A stretch of DNA of 64,000 nt from Ptychodera flava (GCF_041260155.1 NW_027248277.1:9257175-9321174), one strand, 5' to 3'. Counted from the first letter of the stretch, positions 25,208-36,429 are shown. Notes: generated by a model not told the origin, from the letters alone. Numbers and translations are program-made.

Positions 25208-25306
25208 CACACAGTTACGAGTGTAGTGATACATAGCGGCCGCCGCGTAGTATGCATAGAATAAAGGGCGGCGGCCGCTATGTATCACTACACTCGTAAC
25301 TGTGTG
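25208..25306. mobile_element. 99-bp palindromic MITE with GTTA duplication
   Basis: Two perfect 39-base arms (25208-25246 and 25268-25306) surround a 21-base spacer. The ends read CACACAG...CTGTGTG. GTTA directly precedes (25204-25207) and follows (25307-25310), consistent with a 4-bp target duplication. Both arms contain GCGGCCGC. It could fold into a stable hairpin as DNA or RNA. Confidence 0.8.
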
Positions 25307-26575
25307 GTTACTCTATTGTCCATCGTCCATCCTCTGTAGCTGAGTTTCTATCTGTGCGGTAGGCCTACATCTGATAATAATGTGTCATAGACTTCTGACT
25401 CTTAGTTGAAGACACTGCACCAAAGTTGACCTGTTTAGGTATTGATTATTATCTACAATAAAGGTGGAAATTTGTAGACGGTGCTTGTATAACCAATAGT
25501 AGGTAAGGAATTTCTTCAATTATTGTTTACTTTTATTTCATTGACATTTCATGTATTTGTCAATACGACTGACCTGTAAGGTCAGCGGTATTTTTTAAGG
25601 ACATAGTTTCTATGATTAGTGAATTTTTACGTTTAACCACTCATTTTTCTGTCATCACTTATCTTTCAAATTAAATAATACATTTGCATATGTAAATTTT
25701 TCATCCTATTTTGTCATTTTTTCAAAGTTTTTTTCTTTGATTTCACCGAGTAGCTTTAACATTTAATAGGTATGTTACTCAAGATTTGTACACATTTACA
25801 TATATGGTTTAAATTATTGAAATTTAAGCTAGCGTTGCCAGTGTTAGTCAGAAAATATGTATCTTACTGCAACTGCTTCTATTACAGCTTTCATTTTTTG
25901 GTTTGTAAATGTCTTCACGGTTTTCGTATCCTGACCTAAATGATAGCGAACATTGACAGTATAAATTTATACTTCTGCACACTGAGGAGAAAAACATTTA
26001 CTTGTCCAAAAATGTTCAAATGAGCTTGAAAATGTGAAACAATAGCATTAGTCAGGTAGCTCTGATATTTAATCCATAATTACCGAAGGTAGAATCTGAT
26101 ATTGTTTACCAAATTTTATTTGAAATTTCATTTGTAAGTCCCCCAGACGTGTATAATCAAATCATTACGAAATGAGAACAAATGCAACTTGTAGAATGTT
26201 TTTGTGTCGTCAGAAAAAACAAATCTGTCAAAAATGAAACTGAGCATTCCCATTGGAAATGTCCTTCTGTGCTGAAATATTTATACTACACAATGAACTT
26301 GCTTTATGTGAAATTCTTCTCTGAAATTGTTTAATAGCAATCAAAGTGGTAGTTGCTAGGGATTGCCTTATTCAGTTGCTTAAAATGATTACGTAATTTG
26401 CATATGCAAATTTTGTAGCTAAATTTCTTTGTATTGGTCTGACGGCTCTTAAATTTGATGTGCTGTTGACATTAGCATGATTTGCATATATGATATATTT
26501 CATTTGTCTTAATTGATAAATATACTATTTCAGGAATCTTTGCTAGATGTTAAATGCTGTACACCGTTTCCATTC
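25307..26575. other. No gene or recognised element
   Basis: AT-rich with no credible frame or internal repeat. Confidence 0.4.
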
Positions 26576-26625
26576 ATTGCGCGGATCGCCGAGCTATATC
26601 GGCCGCAAGTTAGGTTGACGTTGAG
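26576..26625. repeat. Fragment of the R4 element end
   Basis: CCGAGCTATATCGGCCGCAAG resembles CGGAGCTATATCGGCCGCTAG at the right end of the insertion ending near 44684. Only the terminus is recognisable. Confidence 0.4.
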
Positions 26626-28612
26626 TGATCACTCATTCTGTAATTTGCATGTGATCTGCGTAGGGCAATAAGCGCGGGAAATCCAGCGCTGCGCTTTCAT
26701 GACCTGTGACAAAACTTTATCAACGTTTACTATATATCCATTTTACTCTTCAAATTTATGGACATGTTTCCAGCATGCTTGGATTCAACGCAAATTTTAA
26801 ATACATAGCTGATGTCTAGTGTAACATGATGCATGATGACCATCGTTCACGTTTCAATTGTTTGAAATGCAACGATTAGAGACCAATTAAAATGCAAAAC
26901 ATGGTACAAACTTAAAGCAGCGTAAAGCTAAGAAAATTTGAAATGGGGCGTCATCTTCATTTGCGTGCCTTTTAACCAATTCTAGTAAACTTAAATGGGT
27001 ACACTCGAGCTAAACAGTTGGATAATATGTCGACATAAAGTAAGGGCGTTCCTTGGTTAAAGATAATTTTAAAACACAAAGCAACAATAGTATTTGATTC
27101 AAAGTAGGCGTGTGATTGTCATTTGAAACTTTACCGTATTCGTCGCTACCAAAACCTTTTAACAGACTTACCTCCTTTTTCAGGCAATCTTCGCGTTATT
27201 TGACTTTTCCAAAGCCAACAGACAAAGAGTAGGAACGTCCTGACACGCCGTTGCTATCCGTGGAATTTCCCGCGTTCCCTCAACGCATGCGTTGAACATG
27301 TGTTTTCCCTCCATCCCTTCCTGAACAGACTGAGAGTTGAACCAAGGTCCCTCTATGACCGTGGTTGAAATTAAAATAAACAATTCAGTTCTCCGGAGGA
27401 AATTCAATCTTGCACGGCAGTTAAGCATTTGTCCCAAGAGTGACTCTATGAGCACTGGTCTGGCCCCTTCTACCGTAACAAGATAGTCAAAGCAAAACAC
27501 TTCACATAGAGTCTGGTTGATAGCATACATAAATTAAGTTTGGTTTGGGCAAACGCGTGTTAAAATCAAATTTCAAAAAGTAAACTCACAGAGCAATGCA
27601 ATGCTTCCGGCCAATTCAATACGGCGTAAGAGGCCTTTGATAATTAAAACACGAACGTGAAAACCTGTCACGAAACTCTTTACATTCTGATACGTTATCT
27701 TTGTCTGCATGTAGGGTGCGCCAAGTCACACTTATTGTACTCTATGGCTTGAAACCATGGAAACCATGTGTATGCATGATAATTTGTACTAATTCTCGGT
27801 TCGGATTTTGTTTGAAGAGTGTATTGTTCAAAACCAATTTAATCAGTTTATGATATTTTTGAGAAGTTCAGATCACAATGCCATCGTCTAATGAAACGAG
27901 AGAAACTCATTGTTTATTTAGAGAAAAAGAAAAGAAGGGAAGAACTAAATGAATGCATAAAAAATGAATCTAGCTGTAAACTTCCGATGGCATTACTGTT
28001 TTTTCGAACATGCAAACAAACTCTGTAATGACAAAATGTTAGAAACTATCCTAAACTATCTGAAAAAGTTTAACGATCATTATACATGTAACAAGAAATG
28101 TCTCGTAAAACCAAAGAAGACAGACTGTGCGGACCACACACTAAAATGGTTTAAAAGTCTACATAAGAGCAGTGTTCTTCTGTACACATCCATTCAATGT
28201 TTGAGAAATAAATAAGACGCAGTGACGGGATACCACGAGAGGTTTGGCCAATTCATCACGAAATGTACATATGTGCACGAGCGATAGTGAACTGGTCAAA
28301 ATTGAGTGGTATACTCGCTGCTGGTGTAGTTTATTAATGTTATGTCATAATATAAATTGAAATTTGGAATGAAACGTCAAAAAAGGGATTTTCTCTAGCT
28401 GAGAGCTCTTGCATTTTCCAAATGTGTTATATTGCGAATATAGCATGGATATTTCCCGTCTCGACCAATCAGATCGTAGTTTTTGCGCCATTAATACACA
28501 GTTGTAATGTTATTCTTGATACTATAGTGTAATCTTCTGTTGATTTACGAGTATACGACCGTAGGATTTTTTCACAATCGGTTTGATTGACCTATGACAT
28601 TAATATTTCACT
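26626..28612. other. No firm gene; possible donor site near 27173 (minus)
   Basis: A 116-codon minus-strand frame (27180-27530) ends seven codons before AAAAGGAGGTAAGTCT, a good donor on that strand. That would suit an untranslated or partly coding exon, but the frame has no recognisable motif. An 83-codon plus-strand frame at 27964-28215 is also unsupported. Confidence 0.3.
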
Positions 28613-29215
28613 TCAGATAGATAGATAGATAGATAGATTGATTGATAGATAGATAGATAACTTTATTGCCATTATACACATGCATGTACATTAGGAAATT
28701 GTTGTGCTGTCGTCACACAAAACAAAACAACAATATATATTACATGTAACTAAAATCACCTTTAAAAACTGACTATAAAACCAAAAAAGTAATTCGAAGA
28801 AGCCATGAGTAAAACATAACTAAAATCTTATAGATACAGGTAATAAAAATGCAATTGCAAATTAAAAATTACGAAAGTATTTGAAGGCACGTGGATAAAA
28901 ACTATTACTAAAACGTGCGGTATTCACTTTAAAGGACCGATAGCGCCGTCCAGAGGGAAGTAATTGAAATAAATCATGTTGTTTGACCAAAAGAATACAG
29001 TGAAGAACAGTTTCCGTGAAAGATAATTCGAATGGATGAGTTCATGGTTCTTACAGTTCTAGTTCCGTTTCGAACGCAGGATCTTGTTGAGAAAGAAATC
29101 GCAATATCAGCACACAAAGAATGAAATCTGTTTAGGTAACTACGAGGAAGTTCAAAAGTCATTCTTATGGATTCACTCCAAAGTCTAATATCATTTCTTT
29201 TTCGAGCAGGTAGCC
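28613..29215 (-). mobile_element. LINE 3' end with (TATC)n tail, minus strand
   Basis: On the minus strand a coding remnant reads HDLFQLLPSGRRYRS, FKVNTARFSNSFYPRAFKYF and a stop at 28862-28864. LLPSGRRYRS followed by RFxNSFYPRA is a characteristic C-terminal block of a LINE group. An untranslated tail then ends GGCAATAAAGTTATCTATC and runs into TATC repeats (28616-28661). The upstream portion to about 29215 is frameshifted. It is 5'-truncated. Confidence 0.7.
28616..28661. repeat. (GATA)n microsatellite
   Basis: About eleven tetranucleotide units, some changed to GATT. It forms the 3' tail of the LINE remnant. Confidence 0.9.
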
Positions 29216-29608
29216 CTTATTTGTTTTTGTTGTTGTTGCATTGTTCTGACGGTCTGCTCGAGTAACATTACTTCACGCATGCGTCATGACCGAACTCTTC
29301 AAGAAGACTTGTTGAAGTGCTGATAGAACAATATACTAAATGTCTTTGTTGAACTAGCTTCGTGTGCACGTATTTCTAAATCAAGAAAAATGTAGTTCTC
29401 ATATGCAAAATCTATTTATGGATCTTCAGCACATTTCAACCATACCGGTGCGTTTGATTGATCTGTTCCGTAGTTTTGTAGCAGTTCGGTACCTTCGTGG
29501 ATCCGATACTTCGCTACAACCACCAGCCTCGCCTTCCCTTCTATTTCAACACTCACTCATCACCACACAATTGCACGTGAAATGTGATAGTTCAGCCATG
29601 CACCATGA

Positions 29609-29855
29609 TTAATGTCGATTTTCCATGTAGTTTCTGTAATGACCGTCGTTACCATCAAAGTTGCATGGAACACACGAGATAATTATATCACCAATTATAT
29701 CACAAACTACTTCAGAACCATCTTCGTGTGTTCGAAGTCTAGCATAGTTTGCAAATGAGTGTAATTCGCCAGTGCCTCTTGTCTTGTGCCTGACGACATG
29801 ATGGATGGTGTCCTTGAGGTCATAACTTGGAATGTAAACAAATGGATTGTGTTTC
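29609..29855 (-). CDS. Terminal exon of an unrecognised minus-strand gene
   Basis: An 81-codon frame runs without interruption from an acceptor (TTTCTACATACAG, just above 29855) to a TAA at 29609-29611. It has no internal long start codon, so a start-based search misses it. The protein contains PFVYIPSYDLKDTIHHVVRH, KTRGTGELHSFANYARLRTH and GSEVVCDIIGDIIISCVPCN, and ends with NYMENRH. The composition is strongly protein-like. The first base completes a codon begun in an upstream exon, and the donor at 30869 has the matching phase. I do not recognise the family. It could be a host gene or a transposon protein. Confidence 0.6.
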
Positions 29856-30094
29856 CTGTATGTAGAAATTTCAATATAATTCTTATTAGACTTTCTTAGA
29901 TGTTAGGAAATGGCACAAAATGCATCGATGATTTACATCTGAGTTTTGTCGTATCTCTCATGTATGCTGACATTTTAAGTTTATCGCAAACTTTACAAAA
30001 GTTTACAATTGTACTGTCAGTAGTGGGGCAATAAAGCCATTAATCGTATAAAGTCGACACCAAGCGACCTTTTCACCCCATCATGCCTGCCTGT

Positions 30095-30349
30095 GTGGGT
30101 TACACACTTGGGGGTAGGTTCGGTTAGAGAGAGACAGAATAGGCCGGAGACAGCTTTGTATTGTGTCTTAGTATGACCAAGTTCAAATCTTAACCTTTAT
30201 TACTATCACAGGTCCATATATACAGTGTAGTATGAATAATCATTAGAATCAATGAATGACACGACTAACTAATGACACGCCCAATGCATAATCTACATAA
30301 TTAGTAAAGGAAAGGGTGGGCGGAGCTACACCATACACGTGATTCCCAA
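30095..30349 (-). mobile_element. Probable 3' or solo LTR, minus strand
   Basis: On the minus strand the sequence begins TGTTGGGAATCACGTG directly after a purine-rich tract (GGCGGGAGGA, 30350-30359), the arrangement of a polypurine tract followed by a 3' LTR. Further in are TATATATGG and an AATAAA signal, as expected for promoter and polyadenylation sites. The far end is not fixed because no second LTR is present. Internal retroviral-type genes were not found above 30360. It sits in the intron between the two exons 30869-31125 and 29609-29855. Confidence 0.5.
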
Positions 30350-30868
30350 CATCCTCCCGCCAGCAAGATAAAGAGTTTCAAAAATCTTACACAACTGAAT
30401 TCAAAAATGCAAAAAACAACACGAAATAAATCTCAAGAGTAAAGTGTCTATGATAAGCGTAAGATTGGAAAGAATAATCTGAAAGATCAATGGCGGTTGG
30501 TGTCTAATCATGCTTGATAAGAAAGTACGCCTGGTACGGATTAAATCACAATCTGCTTCTGTTTGTGGCGCGTGATACAAACTTCAAAGAGAACTCTAAT
30601 GCAAATCCTTATATAAACTATACTTAATTAAATCCTTCTTACAGTACTAGTTCTATAAGCTTTAACAGAAGAAACTACAAATAAGATGACGGAAATACTT
30701 TGCGTAAACGTTACATTAATCTCTAATTCAAAAAATAACTGTAAGTTACAATCTAACGGATGTTCATAGCAAGCGTCAAAATGAAATCACAACTGAAATA
30801 AGTTCAAAGTTACAAATATCACTCAGGTCACTTGAAAAAATAACACAACCATATTGAAATTTAAAAAC

Positions 30869-31125
30869 CTGACACATTGTATTTCAAGGTATGGAGAACT
30901 TTTACGTTGGTCTCTAAATGTTATTGCCTTTGATAGAGAATCGGGGTCAGAGCCGCTTCAATGTGTTTTGATAACTCGTAATTGACAGAAATGGGTTGTA
31001 AGTGCCAATGAAAATGATGCAGAATCTGAAACATAGGATCGAACACCCTCAAAATGCTCTTTCCCGTACATATTCGTCAATGTCAGCGCTAGCACCGTGG
31101 CAACAATTTCAGTTGAATTTATAGG
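30869..31125 (-). pseudogene. Upstream exon of the same unrecognised gene, one in-frame TGA
   Basis: A frame of 85 codons plus 2 bases is open except for one TGA at 30958-30960. It encodes STEIVATVLALTLTNMYGKE, GVRSYVSDSASFSLALTTHF and, after the stop, SGSDPDSLSKAITFRDQRKS. A CAG|GTTTTT donor at 30869 leaves two bases that combine with the first base of the 29609-29855 exon to give a continuous frame. The TGA could derive from CGA. Its upstream edge is only 34 bases from the 127-bp inverted repeat, and no acceptor is visible, so that rearrangement may have cut the exon. Confidence 0.4.
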
Positions 31126-31158
31126 AAGGTGTTAAAAATCAAGCCAGTATCTTAACAT

Positions 31159-31433
31159 TGCAACATATTGGTGTTCAATGTGCCTAAACAAATTCCACGC
31201 GGTACGGAGGTTTGAACAATAAAATAAATTACAGCGGTTTTGAAATTGCATCATGGCCAAAATGAACGCACAAGACGCATATGCACTTTTTTAATTTCAT
31301 TACATTTGCATGTGCGTCTTGTGCATTCATTTTGGCCATGATGCAATTTCAAAACCGCTGTAATTTATTTTATTGTTCAAACCTCCGTACCGCGTGGAAT
31401 TTGTTTAGGCACATTGAACACCAATATGTTGCA
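31159..31433. repeat. 127-bp near-perfect inverted repeat with 21-base spacer
   Basis: Arms 31159-31285 and 31307-31433 are complementary with only a few mismatches (for example in AACGCACAAGACGCATATGC). The spacer is AT-rich. I find no flanking target duplication. A transcript would form a hairpin of about 275 bases. An 84-codon frame in the right arm (31281-31535) is incidental. Confidence 0.9.
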
Positions 31434-31959
31434 TTGTGGCTTAGAAATCCTCACAGTTTGCAACTGGCCGGCATATCACATAAATTAGCTCCACGGATTC
31501 GGATTCCTTCAGGATGTTTGTATGTGTTTAAATGATGCCACTTTTCCACAGTCGTTTGTTTTTCGACAAGTGGTTTAAAAACTCATTCAAATTATGTCGT
31601 TCATTCATTAAAGGTGAAATCAAACTGATAAGGAGTAAATTTTCTTTTTTAAATCGTAAGTGACGGGGTAAATCACTACCATATAAACAACGCTAACAGA
31701 AATGTTGGTTTGTCTTTTGAAATGTTGAAACCAGTCAACATAATTATTTGGAGCTACTATGGAGTTCCTTTTACAACCTGAAAATTAGGCCACTAGTTTC
31801 CATCATATATATCTGCGTAAAAATCGGTGCTATCTTTCTCTTCGCAATTTTTCACAATTATCTTTAAAATATGGTCGTTTAAGCAGAATTTCTGAAGAAT
31901 TTATCAGCGAATTGTAACAAAATATTTACAGCGGTACTTCAATTTAATTTTTTCAATGA

Positions 31960-32220
31960 AATGACCACCACAGGGTGTGTTATATTTCCGTCCCTTTGAA
32001 AATCGCACTGTCTTGCATTTTACCACACCAGTCGATATCACCACTTATATTGACCAATGTTGTACATTTATCACACACTGCAAACTTTTAAAAGTCGCCT
32101 CTCTCAATGCCGAGAAACAATCTAATTTGGTACATAGATTTTGGGAACGATCGACATCAGTGTGAAACACATTTGTCACTATCAAATGTACGTGGTACGA
32201 CTGAAAGCAAAGTCCAAATA
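31960..32220 (-). pseudogene. Decayed exon of a transposon-associated zinc-binding protein
   Basis: On the minus strand, after an acceptor (GGACTTTGCTTTCAG, near 32207), one frame with stops reads SFPKSMYQIRLFLGIERGDF, then KFAVCDKCTTLVNISGDIDW and KMQDSAIFKGTEI. I recall a block of this shape (a proline-leucine-tyrosine helix, LGI.R.DF and a CxxC knuckle) from a widespread, multi-copy invertebrate transposon-type protein. That family assignment is from memory and unverified. Three in-frame stops show it is dead. It lies downstream of the zinc-finger exon on the same strand. Confidence 0.45.
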
Positions 32221-32324
32221 AAGAGCACCAATGTTTGAAATGTGCGGTCACTCACAAAACTGTACGATTTCCACAAACACAGAAACCATAAGTCCACGTC
32301 AGTAATATGGGCTTCTAATTAATC

Positions 32325-32532
32325 TCAACAGTCTTTCCTTCCAGCGATGATACTGGTTTCTTTATGATTGTCGTCTGATGATGACCACATCTCGGTAACA
32401 CCTGTGTGTTCTTCGGAGACATTTTCATTGCTTACATCAGTGGATGAAATTCCACTTGACAACAGTCTCCTTGGTACAACAGCTTTTTTCTTTATGTCGA
32501 GTGTTTGCGTTATTTAGCGAGTGACTTGGTAT
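32325..32532 (-). pseudogene. Second exon of the minus-strand zinc-finger gene, broken
   Basis: Acceptor TTTCTTGCAG lies just above 32532. One frame gives KKKAVVPRRLLSSGISSTDV, SNENVSEEHTGVTEMWSSSD and IAGRKDC with a stop at 32325-32327. It is serine- and acid-rich and low in hydrophobics, like the linker after an N-terminal zinc finger. The frame expected from the preceding exon meets stops in the first 40 bases, so there is at least one indel. Confidence 0.4.
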
Positions 32533-32731
32533 CTGCAAGAAACGTGTCATGTTAGTGTATACATATATCGATTTCTCTCAAAAAGTAAATTAATTAATCA
32601 TGTTAACAGTGAATTAAAAAGAACTCCACACGGCAAATTGCATAATTCAAAGATTGCAAGGTACATTCGCAGCGTCTTACATATATGTATACTTTTGCAC
32701 AAACATAATGATTTTCGATTTTGAAAGATAC

Positions 32732-32991
32732 CTTCACTGCTGCTTGCCTCATCAGAATTAGTATCACTGAACAATGTTGTGGAGTTAAATGAAATGTCTG
32801 AGAACTCTTCTTCATTTCTTTTACGAAAGGATCCCTGTTCTGTTCGTTTTTGGTGACGTTAAAGAACAGAAATCTGTGATTACTATAGGTACTGTAAGTT
32901 AGTCTCCTGTTACAATGGTCGCATTTTCGATATGTTTCGTTATTCCTCGGATCCCTCAGTTTCGCGCCCATTCGTTTCATGACATTCAGTT
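32732..32991 (-). pseudogene. Zinc-finger exon of a probable transposon protein, frameshifted
   Basis: Acceptor TGTTTGTTTCCAG (above 32991) and donor GTATCT (below 32732) bound a 260-base exon. Its first half encodes YRKCDHCNRRLTYSTYSNHR, a CxxC...H arrangement like the N-terminal zinc knuckle of KDZ/CACTA-type transposon proteins. Its second half, one base out of frame, encodes RNEEEFSDISFNSTTLFSDT and NSDEASSSEG, an acidic serine-rich tail. The shift lies near TTCTTTAACGTCACC (about 32855). Family placement is inference; DNA binding would be the expected role. Confidence 0.5.
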
Positions 32992-33000
32992 CTGGAAACA

Positions 33001-34457
33001 AACATATTAAATGCGTCTGAATTATGTGATTATTTTCTATATGTTTACACTAATCGAGGTATAATATAGTATACCTTGGTCTCCTATATGACCGCTTTGT
33101 GCGAGATATACTTATCGACAGGGTACACGTAGCTCTAAAGTCACTAGCAGCAACGATTTAGAACGGAAACAGGCCTTCGCAGCAGGTATGTTAGCTTTAA
33201 CTCTAAACAAGCTTTTTAAGTCGCTCGATTTGGCAACTTTCTCAACATATAACAAGATGCCGATCTTATACTTTATAATTAAAAAATTGACTTTTTTCGC
33301 TGGAACTGAGACGGGGACGCTTGAAAAATGACCATGTAAATGTTTTGACGTGTGCGTCAGCTGTAAAAGTTAATGGGGTCTAATTGTAATAATGTCAACA
33401 CAGTTTCACTTTTCGTTTTTGTAAATCGAAGTCAATATCGGAAGCCATAAGTAAGCCAATGAGTAAGCCTGGTTTTATCAAGCAGATTGGCATCATTCAC
33501 TAAGTTCCCTGCATTTAAGAGTATATTCCGTGAAGTTCCCTGCATTTAAGAGGACACGTGTGTATAAGAACTATATCAGCTGCATCTGTAGATATAGTCA
33601 AGGTCGGAATTCTAGCTGTCTCATTTTGACTCAACACTCAGAACATTTCAATATTATAATTGCATAACGCAGTAATACCATGGATCAAATAACGGTATCA
33701 TTCGACTAGGGACTGTAGCTCAATGAAATGGCATATCAAAATTATAGAAAGTATAATTTTGGTAATCACGCAAAGTACACAGCATGTACAGTGATGAAGG
33801 CTTCAAATTGTTATCTCTGAATTTTGAGTGCAGCTAACAGCTAGCCCCTCCCAGGAAACTGTTTGGATTAACCCAGTTAAAATTGGAGGGAAAGTTACAT
33901 GCAGCCTATTCCATTCTCAGCCCACTGATTGGATGTGCTATGACCTACTTAGAAAGTGGAGGGAAATACGACTTCAGAACTAGATATCGATAGCTCTCGG
34001 CTTGGGAACAACATTATAGAAAAAACAGCGACTTTGTGTGTTCTTTTCATCTTAATAAGCTCCTTGCAAGTCACACAAGTTGAGAAATTCTGAACCCTAC
34101 ATTAGTACGATTCACAGAAATGTCGAATTCTACAAATGATAAACACGCAGTCGGGACCGAGGTTGCCTCTGTTAGTTCAGTAGCGACGAGACCTTAATGA
34201 CTGATACTCGTTCAGTACAAAGTTCTGGAACAATCCTGTCGATACTTCTGATAACAGTTCAATATCATCAGGTAAGTCTGACAATTAAATTGACACGTAA
34301 ACTTTCCTGTCTAATTTGAAGGCTATGCTAATGTCTGTTTTCTATGAAATCGCGGTCTTCGCAATCGTGAGACTTTTGATTGGCTTTTGTTGCTTATCTA
34401 TCAGACAAAATACAAAATGGATGTCCTAATACAATTTTGATCTTCCTCTTATTGCAG
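33001..34457. other. Intergenic between divergent broken genes
   Basis: No coding frame. A direct duplication of AAGTTCCCTGCATTTAAGAG occurs at about 33502 and 33533. CCAAT-type boxes (GATTGG) occur near 33929. It may be a shared promoter region. Confidence 0.35.
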
Positions 34458-34619
34458 AAAAAAGCGAACATTGGCAAAGACATATGATCCCGATTGCTGT
34501 ACATGATGAAAACAAAAGACTGAAGCAGTTGAAGCGGAGAAAAAGCAGTTGATGGCAAAATTCCGAGCGGCAAATCCCGGAGACGCAAACATAACATCCA
34601 CGTTAGCTGTGAATGTGCG
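34458..34619 (+). pseudogene. Broken spliced gene, exon 1 seen
   Basis: Acceptor CTCTTATTGCAG and donor GTAAGG bound the exon. The frame that joins the next exon reads KKRTLAKTYDPDCCT, two successive TGA codons, then KQKTEAVEAEKKQLMAKFRA and ANPGDANITSTLAVNVR. Apart from the double stop it is charged, helix-prone and coil-like. The exon ends with two bases of an Arg codon completed by the exon at 35849. I do not know its function. Its later exons resemble a multi-copy invertebrate protein type that I associate with transposons. Confidence 0.45.
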
Positions 34620-35049
34620 GTAAGGCAATTAGTCCTTTCCCGCCAATTTCCGCTCCACTGTACAAGTATTTTGTTCACATATACAAACGGGTCAACTTGT
34701 TATCACTGAGCACAAGTGTGAGACACACGTTGACTGATGATGGCCACCATGACCTTTGCCCTTAGAGTAAGGTTAATATCAAGAAGGAATGTAGAGAAAC
34801 TGGCATGAGACATATGGCGAACTGTGCTATTTGTGACAGCGGTCATCTGATGGATACTGGAAAGCTGGAAACATGTCATTGTAAAACAGTAATCTACTTC
34901 GTTCTATAAGCCGGGCCTGAACACGTTTCGTGGTTCTAACAAAAGTGCAATTTGCTGGTAAAATAATACTCATGGAAAATTGTCAAAGACGGTAACTTTG
35001 CCTTAGCAGGTGTTTCGTGTTATTGCAAGATTTACATAACAAATATTGA

Positions 35050-35053
<4 letters not shown>

Positions 35054-35109
<56 letters not shown>
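35054..35109. repeat. (GA)n microsatellite
   Basis: 28 GA units in the intron between 34619 and 35849. Confidence 0.95.
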
Positions 35110-35112
<3 letters not shown>

Positions 35113-35848
35113 AAGGGAAATGGGATATGGGAGTATGCCTTTACGTTTCAGAAACCATACTATTGAATCAATAATAAGAACACGATTGGAACTATTTCGC
35201 GATAATTGGATCTTCATATTTTTCAAATTTCTCAAAAGTGCCCTATAGCTGATTACAAATTACTCATAAAAACAAGTGTACATTTTTTAAAGAAAAGCAG
35301 ATTAGCTTACATTAGCTGATTAAACCGACATTCCTCATCCAATTATCACAAATTAGTTCCAATCGTGTTAAGACAAATAATTTAACAATCTTACCTTTAA
35401 AACGTGTAGTAAGTCATCAGCAGGAGCCAAAACAAGTCCAAAATGCTGTACTTATTTAACGGACACCAAATTTGAATCTGTATTACGTCGGACTGCGTAT
35501 GGGATGGCGAGGGCGTAGCCTACAAATTTTATCAAACCGTGATTGGTCGATGTGTGTGCATTTCAATGAGGCACGTTGTCTTCTCAAATCACGCCCACCA
35601 GCTTTTGTTCATGTTCTCTACCATCACGCCTTACCGTAAGCCAAATTGGCAAACGGGGAGCGATAGTGACTGTTCATTATTGTCCTGTATGAAAATTTAG
35701 TGCGACCTAAATGGAAATCCGTTGTACTCTTCTCGTTTGTATTTTTTAAAACGAATTTGTTTCTTTGTGATTAAAAATGAGTGACGTTTCGTTGTTGTTT
35801 TGTTTGAAAATGGTTCAGCCTGTTTCGTTCTAAATTTGTTTTGCAGAG

Positions 35849-35908
35849 AGCAGTGAAGAAAAAGGAATTATTATCACACGAAGACTTTACGGGCTTCGTT
35901 GAGAAAAG
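35849..35908 (+). pseudogene. Broken spliced gene, exon 2 seen
   Basis: Acceptor TTTTGCAGAG and donor GTAAAT. It encodes AVKKKELLSHEDFTGFVEK and joins the previous exon in phase through a split Arg codon. It ends with two bases completed by the first T of the next exon. Intact in this copy. Confidence 0.5.
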
Positions 35909-36068
35909 GTAAATGACCCACACTTCCTGTCAAATAACTAATGAAAAAATAATGAAACATCCACTTATTATTGCACGAAAACTCTTTCATATTAACTTAT
36001 TATTATTCTCCGCTTTCAGTTTCATGAAAACTCATTGATATTAACTTATCATTATTCTCTGCTTTCAG

Positions 36069-36166
36069 TTTCAACGAACCAGAAAATCGCGCTGTTATGA
36101 AGAAACTCATGGGAGAAATACGCTCAATCTATGAAGAGAAAGCGTGGAGTGCTCAAGAAATTGAAG
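36069..36166 (+). pseudogene. Broken spliced gene, exon 3 seen
   Basis: Acceptor CTGCTTTCAG and donor GTAGGC. It encodes FNEPENRAVMKKLMGEIRSI then YEEKAWSAQEIE, an amphipathic charged segment. A 49-base tandem duplication immediately upstream (about 35971-36068) carries a second copy of the acceptor, ending at 36019. Using that one would meet a stop after a few codons. Confidence 0.55.
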
Positions 36167-36330
36167 GTAGGCTGACTGAGTCCTCCAGACTAGCTAGGAT
36201 TTTATCAATCCATTCAGCGATCAACAAAAATTAACCTGACTGTTCAGAAGAATTTGTCAATTACTATTTCCTTTACAAGTATCTAGTTCCCATTGATCAC
36301 AAAAGTCTGTTTATCTTATTCAAACAACAG

Positions 36331-36429
36331 AGGCTGCTACACTTACTGGCGAACACGCAAACGACAGGGCAGAGAAAAGGAACTGAAGCTCGACACAGGG
36401 AAAATGTGTCGTCATGAACGAATCAAAGG
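36331..36429 (+). pseudogene. Broken spliced gene, exon 4 seen, frameshifted
   Basis: Acceptor TTCAAACAACAG and donor GTAAGT. The inherited frame gives EAATLTGEHAND and then a stop. One base over, it reads YTYWRTRKRQGREKELKLDT then GKMCRHERIKG, an Arg/Lys-rich stretch that suits the neighbouring exons. A single-base indel near 36337-36345 is the simplest explanation. Confidence 0.45.

Noticed and set aside
27180..27530. 116-codon minus-strand frame
   Set aside because: It ends before the nearby donor and has no motif, so at most it overlaps an untranslated exon.
31281..31535. 84-codon frame
   Set aside because: It lies largely in one arm of the 127-bp inverted repeat and has no protein character.
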